A DNA stretch of 64,000 nt from Candidatus Pacearchaeota archaeon (GCA_018221285.1 JAAOYJ010000003.1:1-64000), one strand, 5' to 3'. Positions 9,148 to 17,682 are shown, counted from the first letter of the stretch. A program made the numbers and translations. The notes: generated from the sequence alone by a model not told the origin.

Positions 9148-9702
9148 TTATCCCTCAACAACCTCTGCCTTCCCCCCATCAATCAAAATCTTTGCAATCT
9201 CCTTAGGGATATTCGCAATTTGCCCTTTATCAAAACCTCCCATCTTATTCCCATCCAAATCTACAAACTCTTCGACAGGATTATTAAAAACAACCAACTC
9301 ATTCTTTGATTCCTCCTCTTTCTTTCCATTCAAAGTCTCATTAAGACTCTTATCAGAAACATCTATCGACTTCATCAATTCCTCAAACAACGACTTCTCA
9401 AACGCAAACATATTATCAAAATCTTGTTTAGAAATCCCTGTCTCAGCAGCAATCAAAATCAGATTCAAAAGCTTCTTCCTCCTTATCCTCATTAACTCCC
9501 TAAACAAAATCCCTGCATTCTCAAGCTGTTTCTTTGTCTTCACAACAACATCTGAAAAATCATCGTCCTCCTTCGACGCTATCTCCTTCTTCTCCTTAAG
9601 ATACTTCGCAACCTTAACAACAAAATTCTTAGCAATCGGCTGCAACTGCTCAGAATACCTCTCCTTCCTAGCAGCTTCGTATATGTCTTTGTAAGTTATC
9701 AT
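9148..9702 (-). CDS. GINS complex subunit (archaeal Gins51-like)
   Basis: MITYKDIYEAARKERYSEQLQPIAKNFVVKVAKYL...; C-terminal FVDLDGNKMGGFDKGQIANIPKEIAKILIDGGKAEVV. The 9759 start in the ORF track reads into an inserted element. Confidence 0.7.
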   Translation of the reverse strand: MITYKDIYEAARKERYSEQLQPIAKNFVVKVAKYLKEKKEIASKEDDDFSDVVVKTKKQLENAGILFRELMRIRRKKLLNLILIAAETGISKQDFDNMFAFEKSLFEELMKSIDVSDKSLNETLNGKKEEESKNELVVFNNPVEEFVDLDGNKMGGFDKGQIANIPKEIAKILIDGGKAEVVEG

Positions 9703-9839
9703 CTTATCCCTCCCGAAGCTGCGCCGTGGTATCCATCGGAGGCAATGAAAAGATGCCACCGTTCAGTGTTTAGAGGAAGTTCAAAAGAAACCAACGGGTT
9801 TCTTTTAGCAGCTTCGTATATGTCTTTGTAAGTTATCAT
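9669..9839. repeat. 34-bp perfect direct repeat (9669..9702 and 9806..9839) flanking a 103-bp GC-rich insert
   Basis: tagcagcttcgtatatgtctttgtaagttatcat is present exactly twice; it contains the first 11 codons of the GINS gene. Confidence 0.97.
9699..9839 (-). CDS. 46-codon upstream ORF created by the insertion/duplication
   Basis: MITYKDIYEAAKRNPLVSFELPLNTERWHLFIASDGYHGAASGGIR*; start overlaps the exonuclease stop (ATGA) and stop overlaps the GINS start (ATGA). Confidence 0.5.
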   Translation of the reverse strand: MITYKDIYEAAKRNPLVSFELPLNTERWHLFIASDGYHGAASGGIR

Positions 9840-10444
9840 TTTTTCAAATAATTAGGAATTTCAAATTTACTAAATTCTGGAAAAAGATTTTTTCCATGAA
9901 CCAATCTTGAAAAACATTCTGCAGTTAACTTTGCATCCTCAAGAGCATTGTGATGTCCTCTTTCATCTTTTAACCCACAGAATTGAAGCGTATTTCTAAG
10001 CCCCATATCATTATTCCCCCCTTTTAGAAGAAATTTTTTATTTAACCCAAAAAATTTTATTTGTGCAATTGTATGCAAATCAAATGCCCTATGATGATTT
10101 GGTGGGGAAAAAGGGTCTTTCTTAAAATACTTCATAGTCTTAACCTTAATAAATGCCTGATCAAATTGGGGATTATGACAAAGCAAATCTCTATTCTGTA
10201 TTGAATCACACCAATTTAAAAAATTCCCGATTAGTTCTTTTTGGGATTGCTTATTTTTATCTCTCAATTCTTCTTCAGTCTTACCAATAATCAGTAATGC
10301 ACGCTCGTTCACAGTATCTCCCTCATCAATTCTTACCTCTTCTAAAAAATAATTTTCCGGGTTTTCAATATCAATCGCTCCTATCTGCCAAATTCCATTC
10401 TCAACATAATCTCCTCCACTCGTTTCAATATCTAATACTATCAT
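9836..10444 (-). CDS. DnaQ-like 3'-5' exonuclease
   Basis: MIVLDIETSGGDYVENGIWQIGAI (Exo I DxE), CHNPQFDQAF, HHNALEDAKLTAE. Confidence 0.85.
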   Translation of the reverse strand: MIVLDIETSGGDYVENGIWQIGAIDIENPENYFLEEVRIDEGDTVNERALLIIGKTEEELRDKNKQSQKELIGNFLNWCDSIQNRDLLCHNPQFDQAFIKVKTMKYFKKDPFSPPNHHRAFDLHTIAQIKFFGLNKKFLLKGGNNDMGLRNTLQFCGLKDERGHHNALEDAKLTAECFSRLVHGKNLFPEFSKFEIPNYLKK

Positions 10445-10502
10445 ACAAATAACAAACATCATCGATTTTTAATGATTGCTATGCTACAAAATGTATAAAG
10501 AA

Positions 10503-11744
10503 CTACCTCGCAAACCCAACCTTTTTCAATAATTCATTTCCATTCATTCCTCCCAAAGTCCCCTTTCTAGCTTCCTTCTCATTGAATTCCTTCTCCTTAG
10601 GAATTGAATCATTATAAAATAAAACTGGAACAGGGTCTGCCGAATGAAATTTCAAATTACATGGGGTTGAATGATCTGCTGTCACAACTACTTTAATCTT
10701 CTTCGACGGCGCAAACTTCCTCAAGAACTTAAAAAAAGTCTTATCAATATACTCGAGCATCAGCTTCTTCTCAATCGGCTTATTATCATGTCCAGGCAAA
10801 TCTGTCTCCTTAATATGCACATAAGCATAATCAAATTTCTTACGGTTCTTCTTCAGAATCTTCGCATTAAACCTACATGACTTCTTCAATCCCTTCCACA
10901 AATTCTCATAAGCATCAAGTTTCTTCAATTTAGGATAATCAAATGAAAACACTGTCATCCCACTAACTCTAGAAAAACCAATCTCAAGAGGCATATAGCT
11001 TGGCGAAACCCATTTATTGTACCTCTTCAATTTTGGAGGTTCAATCCCAGCACCCCGAATAAGAATATAATTCGCAGGCATCAACCCTCTTCTCTTCCTT
11101 TCTTCATTGACAGGATGTTTATCAAGAACCCGATAGGCTTTCTCAAGAAATTCATTTACAATGTTAACAGTATATTGTGTATTCTCATCATCATCTAAAG
11201 GTTTGCAAAATTTAATTTTAGTGGCCGCCTTTAATTTACCCTGTGAATAAGTAAGATCATTGCCCAAAAGGTCCTCTGAAAACCCTCCTCTGAAAACCAA
11301 CACTCCTCTATGCTGAATCGTCGGCTCAAAATCAAACTTAACTGGAAGTTTTATTTTATTCAAAGCTTTTCCCAAAATCCCCGCCTCATCCTTTGTCAAT
11401 GTCCTTCCTGCCCTTCGATCAATAATATTTCCTTTCTCCAAAGAATCAACAGTTGCAAAATTAGTTCTAAATGCCAAATCCCCTCTTGTCAACTTCAAAT
11501 CAGTTCCTCTTGCCTCCAACTGGCCACGTGTACTAGAAATCAATTTATTTCCAAAGATAGAAATAATCGCCTCGTCTGATTCAGGCACAAAACCAGGTTT
11601 AACAGGATACATATAACCCATTTCTCCTCGGGTAGCAAGAAAATCCAAGTTCGGCATCTCTGCAGCTTCAAGCGGAGTCTTTCCATCAAGAAGCTTATGA
11701 GGGCGGTCTCCCATCCCATCAATTATCACCAATATTCCTTTCAT
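10503..11744 (-). CDS. apgM: 2,3-bisphosphoglycerate-independent phosphoglycerate mutase, archaeal type
   Basis: MKGILVIIDGMGDRPHKLLDGKTPLEAAEMPNLDFLATRGEMGYMYPVKPGFVPESDEAIISIFG; VTADHSTPCNLKFHSADPVPV. Confidence 0.93.
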   Translation of the reverse strand: MKGILVIIDGMGDRPHKLLDGKTPLEAAEMPNLDFLATRGEMGYMYPVKPGFVPESDEAIISIFGNKLISSTRGQLEARGTDLKLTRGDLAFRTNFATVDSLEKGNIIDRRAGRTLTKDEAGILGKALNKIKLPVKFDFEPTIQHRGVLVFRGGFSEDLLGNDLTYSQGKLKAATKIKFCKPLDDDENTQYTVNIVNEFLEKAYRVLDKHPVNEERKRRGLMPANYILIRGAGIEPPKLKRYNKWVSPSYMPLEIGFSRVSGMTVFSFDYPKLKKLDAYENLWKGLKKSCRFNAKILKKNRKKFDYAYVHIKETDLPGHDNKPIEKKLMLEYIDKTFFKFLRKFAPSKKIKVVVTADHSTPCNLKFHSADPVPVLFYNDSIPKEKEFNEKEARKGTLGGMNGNELLKKVGFAR

Positions 11745-11883
11745 TCAAAATAACCTCCATGCCTTTTTTGGATGAATGAAAATCTCTGATTTACTTTCAT
11801 GAAAAAACAAAACACCTGTTCTTTAAATAAATTTGGATGATAGAATAAGAAACTATTATAAATCTCTCCCAATTAACTTAATC

Positions 11884-13023
11884 ATGTTTGGAAGATTAAA
11901 GGATAAACTAAAGAGTTGGACAAAAAAGGTTTCTGAGAAGATTGTAGAGAAAGCTCCGGCAGAGCCAGTTGAAACCGGAATTAAAGAAAAACCTATAATA
12001 GTGGCAAAACCCAAGCGAGATCGTGAGGCTAAATTAACAACCGCACCGAAAGGGCGGGAGGGAGGGGATATCCGAACGACCTCGCGAGAAAAAGACGAGC
12101 CAATCCCAAAAGAAGAATCCCTCGAACCTGGAAAAGAAGGATTCTTCAAGAAAATTACCTCAAAAATACAAAAAGTCAAAATCTCAGATAAAGAATTTGA
12201 AGTTTACTCTGAAGAACTTGAAATGCTTCTCCTCGAGAACAATGTTGCACTTGAAGTTGCTGAAAAGATGATTAAGGAATTAAAAGAGAAAATCGTCGGT
12301 AAAGAATTACTAAAGAAAGAGGTTGAAGATGAAATCAAGGATTCGTTCAAGGACATTATTAGGAATATCTTGATTGACCCTTTTGACATTGTGGAGAAGA
12401 TTCAAGATAAATCATTAGACCAGTCAAAAGAACCTTATGTAATATTATTCTGTGGAATAAATGGAACAGGCAAAACAACAACGGTTGCAAAAATCGCTCA
12501 GCAGCTTAAAGACAAAAACATCTCCTGCGTAATAGCAGCAGCAGATACTTTCAGGGCAGCTTCAATAGAACAGATAAAAAAACACGGTGACAAGTTAGGC
12601 ATCAAGGTAATCGCTAATGAATATGGTTCTGACCCTGCATCCGTGGGATTCGATGCAGTAAAATACGCAAAGAAGAACCTAATCAACTGCGTCCTAATCG
12701 ACACTGCAGGAAGAATGCACACTTCAAAGAATCTTCTAAAAGAAATCGAAAAGATTGCAAGAATCAATAAACCAGATACAAAAATCTTTGTCGGCGAATC
12801 AATCACAGGAAACGACGCAATCGAACAAGTCAAAAACTTCAACTGGGAAATCGGAATCGACGGAATCGTCCTAACAAAAGCAGATATCGATGATAAAGGC
12901 GGCACAGCTTTATCAGTGGGTTATGTCACAAAGAAACCAATACTATATCTTGGGACAGGCCAAGAATACGACGCCATAGAAGTCTTCGACAAGAATAAGT
13001 TTATTGAGAAGTTGGGACTATAA
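11884..13023 (+). CDS. ftsY: Signal recognition particle receptor FtsY
   Basis: GINGTGKTTTVAKIA, DTFRAASIEQI, DTAGRMHTSKNLLKEI, TKADIDDKGGTALSV. MFGRLKDKLKSW start preferred because a TATA-like box (ttataaatc) lies about 25 nt upstream. Confidence 0.92.
   Translation: MFGRLKDKLKSWTKKVSEKIVEKAPAEPVETGIKEKPIIVAKPKRDREAKLTTAPKGREGGDIRTTSREKDEPIPKEESLEPGKEGFFKKITSKIQKVKISDKEFEVYSEELEMLLLENNVALEVAEKMIKELKEKIVGKELLKKEVEDEIKDSFKDIIRNILIDPFDIVEKIQDKSLDQSKEPYVILFCGINGTGKTTTVAKIAQQLKDKNISCVIAAADTFRAASIEQIKKHGDKLGIKVIANEYGSDPASVGFDAVKYAKKNLINCVLIDTAGRMHTSKNLLKEIEKIARINKPDTKIFVGESITGNDAIEQVKNFNWEIGIDGIVLTKADIDDKGGTALSVGYVTKKPILYLGTGQEYDAIEVFDKNKFIEKLGL
12052..12067 (+). other. G-quadruplex motif inside ftsY
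   Basis: GGGCGGGAGGGAGGGG. Confidence 0.7.
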
Positions 13024-13067
13024 GCCCCCACCCAAAACTTAATAATCTCACCTTCTTTCCCTAATTT

Positions 13068-13169
13068 ATGTTAAATAAATTTATGCGATTTCCGCGGAGG
13101 CAATTAGAAATCGCCCTTCAGTGCTTAGAAAAAAGAGCGCGAGAAAACAGGGGTTGTCTCGCATGCTAG
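13068..13169 (+). CDS. 33-codon upstream ORF overlapping the ffh start
   Basis: MLNKFMRFPRRQLEIALQCLEKRARENRGCLAC*; begins where a leaderless archaeal start is expected downstream of aaacttaataat; first codons resemble ffh MLEKL. Confidence 0.4.
   Translation: MLNKFMRFPRRQLEIALQCLEKRARENRGCLAC
13085..13162. repeat. Two-hairpin structured element upstream of ffh
   Basis: GCGATTTC-CGCGGAGGCAATTA-GAAATCGC, linker CCTTCAGTGCTTAGA, then GCGAGAAAACAGGGGTTGTCTCGC. Confidence 0.8.
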
Positions 13170-14539
13170 AAAAACTAGGAGAAGTCCTTAGAAAAGCTAC
13201 AGATAAAGTAGCAAATGCTATCTTTCTTGACAAGAACCTTGTTGACAGCATTATAAGGGATCTACAAAGGGCGCTGATTGAAGCAGATGTTAATGTGACT
13301 TTGGTGAAACAGCTTTCTGACAAGATCAAGAAAGCGGCGCTTGATGAAAGAATCAAAGAGATTGACAAAAAAGAGCACATAATCAAATTGCTACATGACG
13401 AACTTGTTAAGATTCTTGGAGAACATAAACAACTAAAGCCCCAAACAAAGCAGAACAGAATTATGCTCTTGGGGTTATATGGTGCGGGTAAAACCACTAC
13501 TATTGCAAAACTAGGAAACTATTATGCAAAGCGAGGAAAGAAGGTTGCTTTGGTTGGATTAGATGTTCACAGGCCTGCAGCAAAAGAGCAACTTAAACAA
13601 CTTGCAGAGAAAAACAAATTAAACTATTTTATCGACGAGGAAGAAAACGACCCAATTAAAACTTGGAAAAAGTTCAAGCCAAAATTAAAAGAATACAATT
13701 TGATTCTGGTTGACACTGCAGGACGGCACAATTTAGATAAAGAATTAGTCGCAGAAATCTCTGCATTAAATAAGCAGATAAAACCGACCGAATCAATTCT
13801 TGTTATGCCTTCAGATATTGGCCAGGCTGCAAAATCACAAGCAGATGATTTCAAAAAGATGCTCCAGATCACAGGAGTTATAATCACAAGAATGGACTCG
13901 TCTGCAAAAGGTGGCGGAGCATTAACAGCCTGCGCAGAAACAAAAGCACCTGTCTACTTCATTACTAACGGTGAAAAGATAAATGATATTGAAGAATTCA
14001 ACCCTGAAGCTTTCTTAGCACGTCTTCTTGGAATGGGTGACTTGAAATCATTGATAGAAAAAATAAAATCAGTTACAGACGAAAAGAAGCAAGCAAAGAT
14101 TCAGAAGAGCCTTGAAGAAGGCAAGCTAACTCTAACAGATGTTGTTGAACAAGTTAAGTCAATGGGCTCTCTCGGAGGTTTTGATAAAATTAAAGGTATG
14201 ATTCCAGGTTTAGGAAAAGCAAAGATTCCAGAAGGCTTGATGGAAACTCAACAAGGAAAGATTGCAAAATGGGAACACATAATCAAATCAATGACTTCTG
14301 AAGAAAGAGACAATCCAGAAATCCTAAAGGACAAAAAAACAGGAACATCAAGAATCAATAGAATCGCGCAAGGAGCAGGAGTCAACAATTCTGAAATCCG
14401 CTCTCTACTTAAGCAATACGACATGCTCAACGACATGATTAAATCTTCAAGCAGCTTCGACCCTTCCAAAGGAATCAACCAAAAACAAATGATGAAACTC
14501 GCAAAGAAGTTTGGTAAAGGAAAGAAGTTGAGGTTTTAA
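13163..14539 (+). CDS. ffh: Signal recognition particle 54 kDa protein
   Basis: MLEKLGEVLRKATDKVANAIFLDKNLVDSIIRDLQRALIEADVN..., GLYGAGKTTTIAKLG, VDTAGRHNLDKEL, C-terminal M domain. Confidence 0.95.
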   Translation: MLEKLGEVLRKATDKVANAIFLDKNLVDSIIRDLQRALIEADVNVTLVKQLSDKIKKAALDERIKEIDKKEHIIKLLHDELVKILGEHKQLKPQTKQNRIMLLGLYGAGKTTTIAKLGNYYAKRGKKVALVGLDVHRPAAKEQLKQLAEKNKLNYFIDEEENDPIKTWKKFKPKLKEYNLILVDTAGRHNLDKELVAEISALNKQIKPTESILVMPSDIGQAAKSQADDFKKMLQITGVIITRMDSSAKGGGALTACAETKAPVYFITNGEKINDIEEFNPEAFLARLLGMGDLKSLIEKIKSVTDEKKQAKIQKSLEEGKLTLTDVVEQVKSMGSLGGFDKIKGMIPGLGKAKIPEGLMETQQGKIAKWEHIIKSMTSEERDNPEILKDKKTGTSRINRIAQGAGVNNSEIRSLLKQYDMLNDMIKSSSSFDPSKGINQKQMMKLAKKFGKGKKLRF

Positions 14540-14540
14540 G

Positions 14541-15209
14541 ATGGGAAGATTATTTTTATCTGGAGGGGGAAACGAAAAACAAACCCAAGTTCTAGACGAG
14601 ATATTCATAAAAGACATCAATAAGATTCTTTACATCCCAATTGCATGGAATGATACAGTATATGATGACTGTGTTAAATGGTTTAAAAAAATGCTTGCTC
14701 TTCACAAAAAAGAAACCAAAGTTGATGTATTAACAGAGCTAAATAAAAACATAAATTTAAACGATTATGATGCAGTATATATTGGGGGAGGAAACACCTT
14801 CAAATTACTAAATGCAATAAAAATAAATAACTTTGATAAAAAACTGGTAGATTATTATAATTCTCATGGAACAATTTATGGAGGTTCAGCAGGAGCAATT
14901 ATCTTTGGATATGATATTTATCTTGCCTTACTATGCAAAGATAAAGATGTAAACAAAATTGGGTTAAAAAATTTATCTGGGATCAATCTGGTAAACGGCT
15001 ATGATATTCAATGTCATTTTGAAGAAAACCAGGTACAAGAACATCAAAAATATATTAAAAAATCAGGGAGAAACATTGTAGCAATCCCAGAAGAATCAGC
15101 ACTTATGATTGATAATGGTAAACTAACTGTAATTGGAACTAAACCAATAACTGTAATTTCTAAAAACAAATCAAAAAATTATTCTCCAAACCAAAAAGTA
15201 ATAATCTAA
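14541..15209 (+). CDS. Peptidase S51 / peptidase E-like protein
   Basis: MGRLFLSGGGNEKQ, YIGGGNTFKLL, IYGGSAGAIIFG. Confidence 0.8.
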   Translation: MGRLFLSGGGNEKQTQVLDEIFIKDINKILYIPIAWNDTVYDDCVKWFKKMLALHKKETKVDVLTELNKNINLNDYDAVYIGGGNTFKLLNAIKINNFDKKLVDYYNSHGTIYGGSAGAIIFGYDIYLALLCKDKDVNKIGLKNLSGINLVNGYDIQCHFEENQVQEHQKYIKKSGRNIVAIPEESALMIDNGKLTVIGTKPITVISKNKSKNYSPNQKVII

Positions 15210-15210
15210 A

Positions 15211-15963
15211 ATGAAAACAATAGCTCAAGGAGCAGAAGCAATCATCTTCAAAGAAGGGAATAAAGTAACCAAAGACAGAATCAAAAAATCCTACAGAATC
15301 CCTGAGATTGATAATAAAATCCGTACTCGAAGAACAAAATCAGAAACCAAACTTCTAATCAAAGCCTCTCAAATTATTAACTGCCCAAAACCAATAATAG
15401 AAACTCAAGCCCACCAAATAAAAATGCCCTTCATCGACGGCAAAAAACTCTCAGAACACCTAGATAAATTCCCCCTCACCAAACAAAAACAAATATGCAA
15501 ACAAATCGGAGAATCAATCGCTAAACTCCACGACAACAATATAATCCACGGAGACCTCACAACAAGCAATATGATTTACGTCCCAACCAAGAGTTCCCTA
15601 TTTAAAAAAGGGGGTGATGAAAACCTATCAATTAAAACTAAAACCCCAAGTACAAAAAAATCCTTTCCTCTTAACAAATCTCAAGCGAAGAAATCTGGCA
15701 AAGCCGATTTCGAAGCAATCAATCCGCGAGACAACGGCGAGCGCATTTTCTTCATAGACTTTGGATTAGGTTTCATAAGCCAAAGATACGAGGATAAAGC
15801 AGTTGATCTACATCTCCTTAAACAAGCTCTTGAAGCAAAACATTTCAAACATTGGGAAGTTCTCTTCAAAGTAATAATCAAGAGATACAAAAATTCAAAA
15901 GATGCTGATAAAATTCTAAAACAGTTGGAGAAGGTTGAGAAGAGAGGGAGATATAAAAAATAA
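15211..15963 (+). CDS. bud32: Kae1-associated kinase Bud32 with an internal low-complexity insertion
   Basis: AQGAEAIIF, SETKLLIKA, HGDLTTSNMIYV ... FFIDFGLGFISQRYEDKAVDLHLLKQAL. Confidence 0.92.
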   Translation: MKTIAQGAEAIIFKEGNKVTKDRIKKSYRIPEIDNKIRTRRTKSETKLLIKASQIINCPKPIIETQAHQIKMPFIDGKKLSEHLDKFPLTKQKQICKQIGESIAKLHDNNIIHGDLTTSNMIYVPTKSSLFKKGGDENLSIKTKTPSTKKSFPLNKSQAKKSGKADFEAINPRDNGERIFFIDFGLGFISQRYEDKAVDLHLLKQALEAKHFKHWEVLFKVIIKRYKNSKDADKILKQLEKVEKRGRYKK

Positions 15964-15964
15964 A

Positions 15965-16774
15965 TTATTTTAGATTAATTGTGGCCTTGATTCCATAGGT
16001 TGAAATATCTTCAATTGCAGGACTATCATTTAAAGATTTTTGAGCTTCAATAAAAGGTGCTATACAAATTCCTTTATAATTAATTGGAAATTCGGCTTTA
16101 ACTACTGCATGACTTAATCCACTATTTTCATCCCCTATCCAGTATCCTCTATTATACGCAACTCTTCCAGATAATTCTGCTCCTAATTCTAATTTTCCTA
16201 ATCTAACTGGATCAGAAGAATAACTTCCTGAAAGTTGAAAATAAGTTCCTTCTCCTTTATCAAAATCATGTGCTATTGTTAGTGTGGGATTTAATGGCAG
16301 AGAATTTGCACTAATTCCTCCAAAAAATTCTTGAGATTTCTCAAACCAGTCTGTAGGAGAGTAATAAAGTCCGTAACCTCCAAAAGCAGAAAAAGATTTT
16401 CCAAGAGGCATAGTTCCAACAATAAGACCATCTGTTTCATTTATCTCTTCCTGATCAGTACTATAATTAACAAAATTCTGTAAACTTAAGCTATCAAGAG
16501 GCCTTATCTTATCGCCAAGATAAGTGAGGGTTGTAGTATTTTGGGCTACAGGTTTTTTATCATATGTTAATCCATAAAAAACATAATTATTCAACCAACT
16601 AAAATCTGTGCTTAATGCAAAATCACCTAAAATCTGGCTTTGTTCTTGAACAGAGGATAAAGACTCGTCTTTATGTCCAAATTCTTCTGCTCTAACATTA
16701 CCAGACACAGCATTCGCGAAGATTATTGTTGCTGCAACTAGATTTGCCAACTTTGAAATTTTTTTGAATCTCAT
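15965..16774 (-). CDS. Secreted beta-barrel-like protein (resembles bacterial outer-membrane proteins)
   Basis: Signal peptide with AxA-like end (SGNVRAEE), then alternating amphipathic strands rich in Tyr/Gly, ending YGIKATINLK. Confidence 0.55.
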   Translation of the reverse strand: MRFKKISKLANLVAATIIFANAVSGNVRAEEFGHKDESLSSVQEQSQILGDFALSTDFSWLNNYVFYGLTYDKKPVAQNTTTLTYLGDKIRPLDSLSLQNFVNYSTDQEEINETDGLIVGTMPLGKSFSAFGGYGLYYSPTDWFEKSQEFFGGISANSLPLNPTLTIAHDFDKGEGTYFQLSGSYSSDPVRLGKLELGAELSGRVAYNRGYWIGDENSGLSHAVVKAEFPINYKGICIAPFIEAQKSLNDSPAIEDISTYGIKATINLK

Positions 16775-16830
16775 TTTTATTTTTCCTTATTGTTATCACT
16801 AAAGAAACGTATCACTATTTAAATACTAGT

Positions 16831-16846
16831 TGTCGGATTTACGACA
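16831..16846. promoter_or_regulatory. Inverted repeat between divergent genes (possible operator)
   Basis: TGTCG-GATTTA-CGACA between TATA-like boxes of the divergent 16774 (-) and 16881 (+) genes. Confidence 0.4.
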
Positions 16847-16880
16847 GCAACCTTTATAAAATCTTTTTCGTTGTAAAGAT

Positions 16881-17615
16881 ATGAAAATCTACGAGACACT
16901 AGAAGAAACAGGGCTCAAAAAAGGGGAAATAAAAGTTTATCTTGCTTTATTAAAATTAGGCTCCTCTCCGATTAGTAAATTAAAAGAGAGCACTGGTTTA
17001 CATAGGACCACAATATATGATTTTGTTGAAAAGCTATTAAACAGAGCCTTAGTGAGTTATAACACCCAGAAAGGAGTTCGTTATTACAAAGCTACAGAAC
17101 CAAGAAGACTTTTAGAAGAATTGAAGGAAAAAGAAGAAAAAATAAAGGCAATTCTTCCAGAAATTGAAAAAATAACAAAAGATTCTCCTAAAGACATAAG
17201 TGTAGAAACATATAGGGGAAGAGAGGGAAATATAATTCTAATGAATGATATTCTAGAAACAGGAGGAGAATATCTTGTATTAAGTGCTGAAGAGCAGAGA
17301 TTTGAAGAGATATTTTCAATTCATATTGCCCAACATTTTAAAAAAGAAAAGATGTTAGGGATTACTTCACGTGCCCTAACAAGAGAGGATACTGATTTTT
17401 ATTTTAAAGCGCCAACCACAACATATAGATTCCTTCCTAAGAATTTCTTTGGACCTACAGCAATTGCAATATATGGGGACAAAGTGGGCTTTTTTATCTG
17501 GGAACCCCTTTCAACAATCATTATAAAAAATAAAGAATTAGCAGAAGGCTATAAGAAGCATTTTGAATTATTATGGAAAACAGCAAAGAAAAAACCTCTC
17601 TCTAAGAAAAAATAA
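16881..17615 (+). CDS. TrmB family transcriptional regulator
   Basis: N-terminal HTH (LEETGLKKGEIKVYLALLKLGSSPISKLKESTGLHRTTIYDFVEKLLNRALVSY) plus effector-like C-terminal domain. Confidence 0.85.
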   Translation: MKIYETLEETGLKKGEIKVYLALLKLGSSPISKLKESTGLHRTTIYDFVEKLLNRALVSYNTQKGVRYYKATEPRRLLEELKEKEEKIKAILPEIEKITKDSPKDISVETYRGREGNIILMNDILETGGEYLVLSAEEQRFEEIFSIHIAQHFKKEKMLGITSRALTREDTDFYFKAPTTTYRFLPKNFFGPTAIAIYGDKVGFFIWEPLSTIIIKNKELAEGYKKHFELLWKTAKKKPLSKKK

Positions 17616-17682
17616 TTCTATTCAAATCCAAATTAAAAAAATATGTTCTTATCCCACGTATGAATAACAAACATATCTCGAA

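Noticed and set aside
9703-9759. MASFHCLRWIPRRSFGRDK extension of the GINS gene
   Set aside because: It is read from the inserted element in another frame; the true start MITYKDIYEAA is at 9702.
9703-9805. tRNA-derived origin of the TTCAGTGTTTAGA linker (resembles a D-arm)
   Set aside because: No acceptor or T-arm can be folded; similarity is limited to a few bases and may be chance.
11833-11883. N-terminal extension of FtsY in the ORF track
   Set aside because: The TATA-like box (ttataaatc) lies inside the extension and places the start at 11884.
13121-13162. MLRKKSARKQGLSR extension of ffh
   Set aside because: Encoded by the hairpin element; SRP54 begins at MLEKLGEVLRK (13163).
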